From an uncultured Clostridia bacterium (GTDB taxonomy: Bacteria; Bacillota; Clostridia; TANB77; CAG-508): a DNA stretch of 42,327 bases. Made by a program: the position numbers and the translations under genes. Positions 16,527 through 24,968 of this stretch are shown in pieces. Under the pieces are notes generated by a model. It saw nothing but the letters and a program-made list of their open reading frames with translations. It was not told the origin of the DNA and did no database searches. The stretch's first letter is position 1. Each line of letters opens with the position of its first letter. The DNA is taken from positions 1 through 42,327 of the forward strand of contig CAPIEU010000014.1 of the NCBI GenBank assembly GCA_948630815.1, read 5' to 3'.

Positions 16527-19500
16527 ATGAGTCTACGATTAATTTATGGACGAGCAGGAACAGGAAAAAGTGAGATATGTTTTAATGAAATAAGTGAAAA
16601 AATAGCAGGAGAAAACAAAATATATATAATAACACCAGAACAATTTTCTTTCACTTCAGAACAAAAATTACTAAACAGCATTAAACAAGATGCTGTTATA
16701 AATGCTGAAGTCATAACCTTTAATCGTATGGCATATAGAGTTAGCCGGAGAAGTACGGAGGAATTACAAAAACAAATCTTTCAAAAGTAGGAAAAGCAAT
16801 ATTAATATATAACATACTATCAAAAAAGAAAGATGAACTAAAATTTTTAAATAAATCAGATGAAAATATAGATATAATATTATCACGGAATTAAAGAATT
16901 TAAAAAACATGGAATAACAAAAGAACAATTAAAAAATACAATAGATAATACCAAAAATCAGTATTTAAAATTAAAACTAAATGATATGTATATAATGTAT
17001 AACAAATATGAAGAAGAAATAGCTTCTAAATTTATAGACGAAGAAGACACTTTAAGTATACTTGCAGAAAGTTTAGATAAAACAGAAATGTTTAAGGATT
17101 CTATTATTTATATAGATGAATTTGTAGGATATACAAAACAAGAATATGATATTATTAGAAAACTTTTAAAACAAGCAAAACAGGTTAATATCACTGTTTG
17201 TATGGATACAAACGAAAATACTATAAACAAAGAACAAGACTTATTTATAGCAAGTAGAGAAACTTTAAAAAAACTAATTAACATTGCAAAAGAAGAAAAA
17301 ATAAATATAGAAAAGGCAGTAGAGCTAAACGAAACAAAAAAATATAAAACTTTAGAATTAAAACATCTAGAAAAAAATTTATATAATATTAAATACGAAA
17401 AATATAGTAATAATATAGAAAATATAGAACTATTTTTAGCGAAAAATCAATTTACAGAAATAGAAAATATAGCAAAAGAAATTGTAAAACTTGTTAGAGA
17501 TAATGGGCTTAGATATAAAGAAATATCAGTTATCACAAAAACGATGGACACATATTCTAAAATTATTAAAGCTATATTTAATAAATATGATATACCAGTT
17601 TATATAGACGAAAAAAAGGATTTAAGCCAAAACATATTAATAAAATACGTGTTATCAATTATAGAAATATTTTCTAAAAATTGGTCATATGAAGCGGTAT
17701 TTAATTACTTAAAAACAGGACTTTTTGAAATAGATATTAATGATATTTTTAACTTAGAAAATTATTGTTTAAAATATGGAATTAGAGGAAGTAAATGGTA
17801 TAAAGAACCTTGGAAAATTGCAAAAAATGATGAAGAACTTAAATTTCTTAATAGCTTAAGAGAAAAAATAGTAAAACCATTACTTATATTTAAAGACAAT
17901 TTAAATAGAGTAAAAAATGCAAAAGAAATAACGGAAAAATTATACGAATTTCTAATAGAAAATAAAATAGATGAAGAATTAATAAATAAAGCAAATATAT
18001 TAGAAAAAAATGGGGAAATAGCATTAGCAAATCTTTATAGAACCAGTTGGAATACTCTAATAAATGTATTAGATGAGATTGTTTTAGTATTAAAAGAAGA
18101 TAAAATTTCATTTGAAGAATATATAAAGGTATTAAAAATAGGTTTACAAAATAGTGGATTAGGTAGCATACCTACTACTTTAGACCAAGTTATAGTAGGA
18201 GATGTAGAAAGGTCTAGAACACACGAAGTAAAAGTAGCTTTCGTAATAGGCTTAAATGATGGTATTTTTCCTAAGTTAAATAAAGATGAAGGATTTTTAA
18301 ATGATAATGATAGAGAATATTTAAAAGAAAATGGAATAGAACTTGCAAAAGGGTCTAAAGATTTATTATTTGAAGAAAACTTTAATATATATAAAGCATT
18401 ATTAGTACCAGAAGAAAAGCTATATTTATCATATGCGTCTTGTGATAACTTAGGAAAATCTCTAAGACCATCAATGCTTATATCAAAAATAAAGAAAATA
18501 TTTGTAAAATTAGCTGAAAAAAGTGACATTGTAAATTCTAATATAATTATAACTAATAAAAAAGCTACTTTTGAAGAACTATTAGAAAACATTAGAAAAT
18601 ATGAAGATAAAGAAAAAATTGATAGTATATGGTTTGATATTTACAACTTTTATAAAAAGGATTCAGAATATAAAGAAAAATTGCAGAATGCAATATTAGG
18701 ATTAAATTATACAAACAAACCAGAAAATTTAACTAAGGAAAACATTGGTAACCTTTATAAAAATGTTTTAAATACAAGTATTTCAAGACTTGAGCAATAT
18801 AAAAGATGTGCCTTTTCATATTATTTAAAATATGGACTTGGACTAACAGATAAAAGTCTATTTAAAATAGAGAGCCTAAATACAGGAACATTTATGCATG
18901 ATGTAATAGATGAATTTTTTGAACAAGTATTATCAAGAGAGTTAAATCTTAAAAATATAACAGATGAAGAAATTAGTGAAATTGTTACAAGTATAATAAA
19001 TGAGAAATTAACCTTAAATAGAAACTATATATTTACAAGTACTGCTAAATATAGAATTTTAACTACAAGACTTAAAAATGTAATTCTAAAATCTATGAAA
19101 TACATTATTAAAACTATAACAGAAAGTGATTTTGAAATATTTGGTAATGAAGTAGAATTTAAGAATGGAAAGAAATATAAACCAATTATTATCGAATTAG
19201 AAGATGGTAAAAAGGTTGAAATTACAGGAAAAATTGATAGAATAGACCTTGCAAAAAATAAAGATGGAAAATATATGCGTATAATAGATTATAAATCTAG
19301 TGTTAAAAATATAGATTTAAATGAATTTATGGCAGGTCTTCAAATTCAACTCTTAACATATCTTGATGCAGTTACAAAAATAGAAGATATAATACCAGCA
19401 GGAGTCTTATATTTTAATTTAATTGACCCAATAATTAAAGCAGATAAAAATATGAGTGATGAGGAAATAGAACTTGAGCTTAAAAAGCAATTTAAAATGC

Positions 19501-19886
19501 AAGGATTAATTTTAGCAGATATAAATGTGGTTAGAATGATGGATAAGAATTTAGATAAAGGGGCATCTAATATAATTCCTGCATATATTGATAAAGATAA
19601 TAATTTAAGTAATACAAGGTCTAGCTGTATAGATAAGGAGCAATTTAAGTATTTACAAAGATATACTAATAAATTGATTAAAGAAATTGCAAATGAGATT
19701 TTAAGTGGGAATATAGATATAAGACCAACTTATAATAGAAAAAAGAAAAAGATACCTTGTGAATATTGTGAATATAAGTCAATTTGTAATTTTGATAATA
19801 CAAAAAATGAGTATAATTATGTGCCAGATTTTGATAAAGAGGTTATATTAGATATGATTAAAGGAGAAGACATATGCAAGATTTAA
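16527..19886 (+). CDS. addB: ATP-dependent nuclease subunit B (AddB), with three CGG +1 shift sites
   Basis: AddB is the Chi-reading/nuclease subunit of the AddAB recombination nuclease. The start MSLRLIYGRAGTGKSEICFN has the AddB Walker-like motif. Three in-frame CGG codons (16746, 16756, 16886) break the 5' part; skipping C at each gives Gly74, Gly77 and Gly120 in AYRVSGEVGGITKTNLSKVG and DIILSGIKEFKKHG, fitting the family. The joined protein is 1118 aa, normal for AddB. The RecB-type nuclease is at the C-terminus (GKIDRID, MRIIDYKSS), with the iron-sulphur cysteines YKRCAFSYYL and the terminal CEYCEYKSIC. addA, normally next, is absent. pgeF overlaps its end by 13 nt. Confidence 0.9.
16746..16748 (+). 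other. CGG +1 recoding site 7 (addB)
   Basis: In-frame AGC CGG A at codon 74; skipping C gives Gly74 followed by Glu-Val. Confidence 0.85.
16756..16758 (+). other. CGG +1 recoding site 8 (addB)
   Basis: In-frame GTA CGG A once site 7 is shifted, only three codons later; skipping C gives Gly77-Gly78. The phase is CGG-in-frame only if site 7 is recoded, an internal check on the model. Confidence 0.87.
16886..16888 (+). other. CGG +1 recoding site 9 (addB)
   Basis: In-frame TCA CGG A with TAA two codons on in the unshifted frame; skipping C gives Gly120 in ILSGIKEFKKHG. Confidence 0.87.
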
Positions 19887-20690
19887 CTAATGATGTAGTA
19901 ATACATATTAAAAAGAATAACATAGAATATTTGCAGTTTAGAAGATTATTAGAATATCCAGAACTTGTACATTGCTATACTTTAAGTGTTAATAATTTTG
20001 ATGTAGCACGGAAATGACACTATGGAAAATAGAAAAGAGGTAGTGTTAGATAATTATAAAAAACTTGCTACAACATTAGAAATAAACTATAATCATATTA
20101 TAAGACCATATCAAACACATACAAATATAGTAAAAAGAGTAGATGAAATACCAAGTAAAATACAAATATTTCCTAAAGAATATTGGGAAGTAGATGGATT
20201 AATAACAGATAAAAAAGACATTACATTTTCACTTGGATATGCTGACTGTATCCCACTTTTCTTATACGACCCAGTTAAAAAAGTTATAGGAAATATACAC
20301 TCTGGCTGGAAAGGAACATTACAAAAAATCGGCAAAATAGCAGTTTTAAAAATGATAGAAGAATATAATTCTAATCCTAATGATATTATTTGTGCAATAG
20401 GTCCAACAATAAGAAAATGCCATTTTGAAGTAAAAAGTGATGTGCAAGAGTTATTTTATAAAGAATTTTCTTATTTAAGTAATATAAATGATATAATAAC
20501 TAAAGAAAGTGAAAAATATTATATAGACACTGTTTTAATAAATAAGAAGATATTACAAGAAGTGGGGCTAAAAAAAGAGAACATAATAGACAGTAAAATT
20601 TGTACAGTATGCAATTCTAACATGATGCATTCATATAGAGTGGATAAAGAATTAGCTGGAAGAAATACAGCAATTATTACAACAAAATGA
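19874..20690 (+). CDS. pgeF: Purine nucleoside phosphorylase/laccase-domain protein (YfiH/PgeF), with one CGG +1 shift site
   Basis: A 271-aa member of the DUF152/LACC1 family: a zinc-dependent purine nucleoside phosphorylase and a peptidoglycan-editing factor in E. coli. The ATG at 19874 lies in the end of addB, 7 nt after AGGAG. Codon 46 is CGG (20009); skipping C joins NNFDVA to GNDTMENRKEVV. The core motifs follow: RPYQTHTNIV, LGYADCIPLFLYDP, NIHSGWKGTLQKIG, CAIGPTIRKCHFEV, CTVCNSNMMHSYRVD and AGRNTAIIT. Starting instead at 20022 would lose the N-terminal strand. Confidence 0.9.
20009..20011 (+). other. CGG +1 recoding site 10 (pgeF)
   Basis: In-frame GCA CGG A with TGA two codons on; skipping C gives Gly46. 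Confidence 0.87.
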
Positions 20691-20775
20691 TAATATTCAG
20701 CCTAATATTATCATAAGTATCATGGTAACATAGCCTAAACTGTAACAATAAAATAAAAAAATTGTTCCTATACAC

Positions 20776-20804
20776 TTGCTTTTTTGTAAAAAGTGTTATA
20801 TAGT
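20776..20804 (+). promoter_or_regulatory. Promoter of the small toxin-like gene
   Basis: TTGCTT (20776-20781), 17-nt spacer, TATAGT (20799-20804). The transcript would carry a ~85-nt leader before the small reading frame. Confidence 0.5.
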
Positions 20805-20888
20805 ATGAATTAATAGGAAATGAGATAGTAGATATGTGTTGCCACTTTACTACATAGCGTCTTGCTATGAGAAAGTGAGGTGGTGTTT

Positions 20889-21002
20889 ATGAGTTTTATA
20901 ATATTTTTAATATATATATTAATGGTATCATTAACCATAAACGTAGCCTTATTAGCAGTTATATACATACAATATGTAAATAAAACTATAAATAAGGAAT
21001 AA
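20889..21002 (+). CDS. Small membrane peptide, probable type I (holin-like/Fst-TxpA-type) toxin
   Basis: A 37-aa peptide: a single hydrophobic helix (about residues 3-30: FIIFLIYILMVSLTINVALL and on) and a short charged tail (NKTINKE). The ribosome binding site GAGGTGG is 5-6 nt upstream. It has its own promoter and is followed by a perfect hairpin, then a second conserved-looking block (GGTAACCACACTATCTGCGG, 21061 on) that resembles the convergent antisense-RNA part of clostridial holin-like type I toxin loci. The identification rests on size, hydrophobicity and this arrangement, not on a database match. Confidence 0.45.
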   Translation: MSFIIFLIYILMVSLTINVALLAVIYIQYVNKTINKE

Positions 21003-21003
21003 A

Positions 21004-21048
21004 AATAACGACACGTTCTACTTTTGACCAAGGGAATGTGTCGTTATT
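21004..21048. terminator. Terminator hairpin of the toxin-like locus (probably bidirectional)
   Basis: AATAACGACAC (21004-21014) pairs perfectly with GTGTCGTTATT (21038-21048). A second GTGGT/ACCAC hairpin lies at about 21059-21070 and a TATTATATATTTATTTTT tract follows. In type I loci this overlap zone is shared by toxin mRNA and antitoxin RNA. Confidence 0.65.
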
Positions 21049-21161
21049 ACTAAATAAAGTGGTAACCACACTATCTGCGGTTCTCATTTTCTATCTATAT
21101 TATATATTTATTTTTAATTTTTGTCAAATAAAAAATAATAAATTATTTTAAAGGAGATATT

Positions 21162-22172
21162 ATGAATTATCCAGAAAATTTAAAAATAGGTGATACAATA
21201 GGAATATGTGCTCCATCAGATGGAATTAATGAGCCTGAAAAAATAGAAAAATTAGAAACAGCGATTAAAAATTTAAAACAAATGGGTTATAAAGTAATAG
21301 AAACAGCAAGTGTAAGAAAAAGCAAAAGAGGAAGAAGTACATCTAGTAAAAAAAGAAAAGAAGAATTCATGGAGCTATGGAAAAATAACGAGGTTAAACT
21401 AATTTTATATGCTGGTGGCGGAGATTTTTTAATGGAAATGCTAGATGAACTAGATTTTGAAGAAATAAAAAAATTTAAGTCAAAATGGACACAAGGCTTT
21501 TCAGATATAACAACCATAAGCTTTTTGCTTAATACCATTTGCGATATACCAAGTATGTACTGTGATGCAGTAAAAGACTATGCAATGAAACCCTTATATA
21601 GAAATTTAGAAGATAGTTTTAAAATTATGTCAGGAGAAAGTATTATACAAAATTCTTTTGAAAAGTATGCAGATGGAAAAGAAGATAATGAAGATTATAC
21701 ATATAATTTAACAAAAGAAACAAAATGGAACAATTTAAAAGGTGAAGAAGAAATTATAATTAAAGGTAGAGCCTTAGGAGGGTGTCTTGACTGTATTGAT
21801 ACATTAATTGGAACAAAATTTGATGTAGTAAAAGATTATATAGAAAAATATAAAAATGATAGAATTTTATGGTTTTTAGAATGTTTTGAAATGAATACAC
21901 CACAGTTTCAAAGGATACTTTGGAAAATGAAAAACGCAGGATATTTTAAAAATTGTAGTGGAATAATTTTTGGAAGACCTTTTATTATGAGAGAAGATTA
22001 TGGAATAACTGCGAATCAAGCAATATTAGATGTAATAGGAGATTTGGATATTCATATTATTACACAAGCGGATATAGGACACATTCCACCACAACTTGCA
22101 ATGGTTAATGGAGCATTTTTAAAAATCACATCAAAAAATGGAAAAGGTACAGTAGAAACATACTTAAAATAG
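21162..22172 (+). CDS. S66 family serine peptidase (LD-carboxypeptidase/MccF-like)
   Basis: A 336-aa S66 peptidase. The start YPENLKIGDTIGICAPSDGI is typical; the nucleophile serine is in the elbow KWTQGFSDITTISFLLN (about residues 108-124). Conserved C-terminal residues include GRALGGCLDCIDTLIGTKFD and the His segment QADIGHIPPQLAMVNGA. The family cleaves the L,D bond of tetrapeptides (LdcA) or inactivates microcin C (MccF). The longer middle loop and the LGGCLD segment look more MccF-like, so the exact substrate is open. The start follows AAAGGAGATATT. No in-frame CGG (GGC GGA is read normally). Confidence 0.82.
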   Translation: MNYPENLKIGDTIGICAPSDGINEPEKIEKLETAIKNLKQMGYKVIETASVRKSKRGRSTSSKKRKEEFMELWKNNEVKLILYAGGGDFLMEMLDELDFEEIKKFKSKWTQGFSDITTISFLLNTICDIPSMYCDAVKDYAMKPLYRNLEDSFKIMSGESIIQNSFEKYADGKEDNEDYTYNLTKETKWNNLKGEEEIIIKGRALGGCLDCIDTLIGTKFDVVKDYIEKYKNDRILWFLECFEMNTPQFQRILWKMKNAGYFKNCSGIIFGRPFIMREDYGITANQAILDVIGDLDIHIITQADIGHIPPQLAMVNGAFLKITSKNGKGTVETYLK

Positions 22173-22187
22173 AAAAGAGGAATTAAT

Positions 22188-22841
22188 ATGCCATTATTAT
22201 TTATACATATAGCTGTTGCAAAAGAAGTATTAAAAAAAGTAGATTTAAATGAAAGAGAATTTTTATTTGGGAACATATTACCTGATTTTTCTAACATTTC
22301 AAAAGATCATGATATAAGAAGAAAACAAACACATTTTGAAAAAGAAAAAGAACTTAATGGGATAAAATTTCCAATACCAAATTTAGAAGAAGTAAGAAAA
22401 TACTTAAATTTAAAAAATAAAGATAGTATAGAATTAGGAATATATTCACATCTTTATACAGATGCAATGTGGATTAAAGACTTTATAAAAAAACACAAAG
22501 AGAAAATTAATGGTAAAAATTATATAAAAACAAAAGATGGACTAGTAGAAGATAATAGAGAAATAATATATGAAGATTATAATGTAATGACAAAAGAAAT
22601 TATAGACAAATATAAAATAGATATAGATTTTATTAAGCAATGTAAATATATAGGCAATTTGAAAGAACTATACAATGTAGAGACAGATAAAATATATAAT
22701 GAAATGAAAGAATATATGACTATTGAAACTGATGAGGAATTGAAGATATTTACAATGGAAGAAATATATGAATTTATAAGAAGTGCAAAAGATAAGATAA
22801 TAAAAGAATTAAAGGAAATAATAGGAGAAGAAAATGTTTGA
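22188..22841 (+). CDS. Zinc-dependent phospholipase C-like protein
   Basis: A 217-aa soluble protein with the spacing of metal ligands seen in the Zn-dependent PLC/hydrolase family: FIHIAVAKEV (His6), FGNILPDFSNISKDHD (Asp residues), KQTHFEKE (His46) and LGIYSHLYTDAMW (His/Asp). The rest is Lys/Glu/Ile-rich and not recognised. No signal peptide. The ATG follows AAGAGGAATTAAT, 15 nt after the S66 gene. Its last 8 nt overlap the start of the uracil-DNA glycosylase gene. The specific substrate is unknown. Confidence 0.55.
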   Translation: MPLLFIHIAVAKEVLKKVDLNEREFLFGNILPDFSNISKDHDIRRKQTHFEKEKELNGIKFPIPNLEEVRKYLNLKNKDSIELGIYSHLYTDAMWIKDFIKKHKEKINGKNYIKTKDGLVEDNREIIYEDYNVMTKEIIDKYKIDIDFIKQCKYIGNLKELYNVETDKIYNEMKEYMTIETDEELKIFTMEEIYEFIRSAKDKIIKELKEIIGEENV

Positions 22842-23388
22842 AACATGGGAAGAATTAGAAGCATCAATAATTGGATGTAAAAAATGTAAGCTATGTAATA
22901 ATAGAAACAATATTGTTTTTGGGACTGGAAATAAAAATGCTAGAATAATGTTTATTGGGGAAGGACCAGGAGCAGACGAAGATAAAGAAGGAATCCCATT
23001 TGTAGGAAAAGCTGGAAAACTTATGAATATGGCATTTGATGGAATAGGAATAAATAGAGAAGAGGTATATATTGCAAATATAGTTAAATGTAGACCACCT
23101 TCAAATAGAAACCCAGAAGATGACGAAGCAGCCATTTGTTTAGATTATTTAAGAAATCAAGTAAGGTTAGTTAAACCTAAAATAATAGTACTTTTAGGAA
23201 GTGTAGCACTTAAAAATATTTTAGGAAAAGAATATGGAATAACAGCAACACGAGGAAAATGGATAGAGAAAAAAGGAATTTTATATATGCCAACTTGGCA
23301 TCCAGCAGCATTACTTAGAGACGATTCTAAAAAAATAGAATTCTGGCAAGATTTAAAACAAGTTGTCAAGAGGGACAGAGAATTTTAA
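22834..23388 (+). CDS. Uracil-DNA glycosylase, family 4 (iron-sulphur)
   Basis: A 184-aa family 4 UDG that removes uracil from DNA. It has the 4Fe-4S ligands CKKCKLC (about residues 15-21), then a KCRPPSNRNP loop cysteine near 84-90 and Cys100. Motif A is FIGEGPGADEDKEGIPFVG and motif B is MPTWHPAALLR. The start ATG overlaps the upstream stop by 8 nt, so the two are coupled; AGGAGAAGAA is the binding site. It forms a local cluster of DNA-repair genes with the glycosylase at 15418, addB and mfd. Confidence 0.9.
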   Translation: MFETWEELEASIIGCKKCKLCNNRNNIVFGTGNKNARIMFIGEGPGADEDKEGIPFVGKAGKLMNMAFDGIGINREEVYIANIVKCRPPSNRNPEDDEAAICLDYLRNQVRLVKPKIIVLLGSVALKNILGKEYGITATRGKWIEKKGILYMPTWHPAALLRDDSKKIEFWQDLKQVVKRDREF

Positions 23389-23488
23389 TAACATTATGGA
23401 AAAATTAAAAAACAAGGTAAAGTAAATAACAAAAAAAACATAAATATGTAGAAGTCGTATGATCTACGACTAAAAGAGGAGCAAAAAC

Positions 23489-24037
23489 ATGAAGACAATA
23501 TTAATAAACACAGTAAAACATTTTATAGTAATAACTCATCATAAATGGGTAGTATTAAAGCTATGTGCAAAAGCAGGAATACTATGGAGGGGATTAGTGC
23601 ACGATTTATCAAAATATTCACCAACTGAATTTATAAATAGTGTAAAATATTTTAACCAAGGAAAAAGAAGCCCAATACAACTTGAAAAACAAGAAAGAGG
23701 ATATTCAAAAGCATGGCTTCACCATAAAGGAAGAAATAGGCATCATCCAGAATATTGGTATGATAATAATTCACCAAAACAGTTACCAATTATGCCATTT
23801 GAATATGCTTGTGAAATGATATGTGACCAACTAGCAGCAGGAATAGTGTATCAAGGGAAAAATTGGACAAAAGAGTATCAATTAAACTATTGGAGAAAGG
23901 TAAGAGAAACATTTCTATTAAATGATAAATTAAAGAAATTTGAAGACCTAATACTTAAACAAGTAGCAAAAGAGGGAATAAATAAAGTTATAACAAAGGA
24001 AAATTTAAGAAAATGTTATAATGAAAGCATTAAATAA
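23489..24037 (+). CDS. DUF5662 family protein
   Basis: A 182-aa protein of unknown function matching the DUF5662 pattern: HHKWVVLKLCAKAGILWRGL, VHDLSKYSPTEF (about residues 37-48), AWLHHKGRNRHHPEYW (about 78-93), MPFEYACEMICDQLAAG. The many conserved His/Asp residues (HD-like HDLSK, HHKGRNRHH) suggest a metal-dependent hydrolase. The ATG follows AGAGGAGCAAAAAC. It is monocistronic as far as can be seen. Confidence 0.65.
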   Translation: MKTILINTVKHFIVITHHKWVVLKLCAKAGILWRGLVHDLSKYSPTEFINSVKYFNQGKRSPIQLEKQERGYSKAWLHHKGRNRHHPEYWYDNNSPKQLPIMPFEYACEMICDQLAAGIVYQGKNWTKEYQLNYWRKVRETFLLNDKLKKFEDLILKQVAKEGINKVITKENLRKCYNESIK

Positions 24038-24087
24038 TTGCATTTTATAAATAAGTATTATATATTTGTGGATAGGAGTTGAGAAAA

Positions 24088-24134
24088 ATGCAAGATAAAT
24101 ATAATTTAACTAAAGAGGAAAATATATTTTTAGT
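24088..24134 (+). pseudogene. Truncated 5' end of a gene (possibly Fic family)
   Basis: After a GATAGGAGTTGAG site an ATG begins MQDKYNLTKEENIFL, which resembles the N-terminus of Fic/DOC family proteins. The match stops after about 15 codons, where the end of mscL on the other strand begins. The reading continues only as antisense of mscL to a TGA at 24202. I read it as a deletion or rearrangement scar. Confidence 0.35.
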
Positions 24135-24671
24135 TTATTTTTCTTCAATTTCTAATTGTTCTCCTACAACGTTTTCTTTTTCTTCTAAAATAGAAGTACA
24201 ATGAGGGCATCTTGAAGCATGAATATTAATACTTGAAAAACAATAAGGACATATTTTTTCAGTAGGTATAGGAGCAGGAGTATCTTGCTTTTTTTTATTT
24301 TTTCTTAATTTTTTAAAAAACTTTGGTTGCTTTTCAAGTTTTTTATTTATATCATTTGCCATTCCCTTAGCTTTTTCCTCTAAAACTTTATTAAATTTAT
24401 TAATATATCTAACCATAAGAAAAACACTAAAAGCAATAATCAAAAAATTGATAACATTAGTTATAAATGAGCCATATTTAATAGAAGTATTGCCTATTGT
24501 AAACATCATATCATTAAAATCAATTTTTCCTGTAAAGACAGAAATAAAAGGCATAATAATATCATTAACTAGTGAATTAACAATCTTTTGAAATCCACCA
24601 CCAATAATAACACCAATTGCTAAATCCATAACATTTCCTTTTGTTGCAAATTCCTTAAATTCCTTTAACAT
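24135..24671 (-). CDS. mscL: Large-conductance mechanosensitive channel with zinc-ribbon tail
   Basis: MscL opens under membrane tension to release solutes. The N-terminus MLKEFKEFATKGNVMDLAIG and first helix (GVIIGGGFQKIVNSLVNDII) are typical, as is the second helix (about residues 72-90). The 178-aa protein is longer than the usual ~135-150 because it ends with a Lys-rich cytoplasmic helix and a zinc-ribbon motif CPYCFSSINIHASRCPHC (two CxxC pairs), an arrangement I have seen in other clostridial MscL proteins. The start is preceded by AGGAGGATA on the minus strand. Confidence 0.92.
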   Translation of the reverse strand: MLKEFKEFATKGNVMDLAIGVIIGGGFQKIVNSLVNDIIMPFISVFTGKIDFNDMMFTIGNTSIKYGSFITNVINFLIIAFSVFLMVRYINKFNKVLEEKAKGMANDINKKLEKQPKFFKKLRKNKKKQDTPAPIPTEKICPYCFSSINIHASRCPHCTSILEEKENVVGEQLEIEEK

Positions 24672-24761
24672 ATCCTATCCTCCTAAATAAAATCTATATA
24701 TAATATATGGTAAAAGTAGAAAATTGTCAAATGCCGAAAAAAGTACTATTTAACATATAAT

Positions 24762-24883
24762 AATAAAATCCGCTCCATCTTGCTGAAGGTAGGACGTTTT
24801 TGTTTTTCTCAAGTAAATCTTCGAAAAACAAAAAGTGCTACCTTCACGTGTCGCTACTTCTAGTATAATTTAAGGATTTTATT
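24762..24883. repeat. Hairpin element family TCCATCTTGCTG, copy 1
   Basis: Outer AATAAAATCC (24762-24771) pairs with GGATTTTATT (24874-24883). Inner GAAGGTAG plus TTTTTGTTTTT pairs with AAAAACAAAAA plus CTACCTTC. Similar copies are at 29961-30050, 34131-34224 and 41041-41128. It fills the gap between mscL and mfd. Confidence 0.75.
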
Positions 24884-24968
24884 AAATAAAAAATAAAATA
24901 TCTCTTCTAAAAAACAAAAATATATTATATAATAGTAGAATAAAATACAAAAGGGGAAGATAGCTTTT

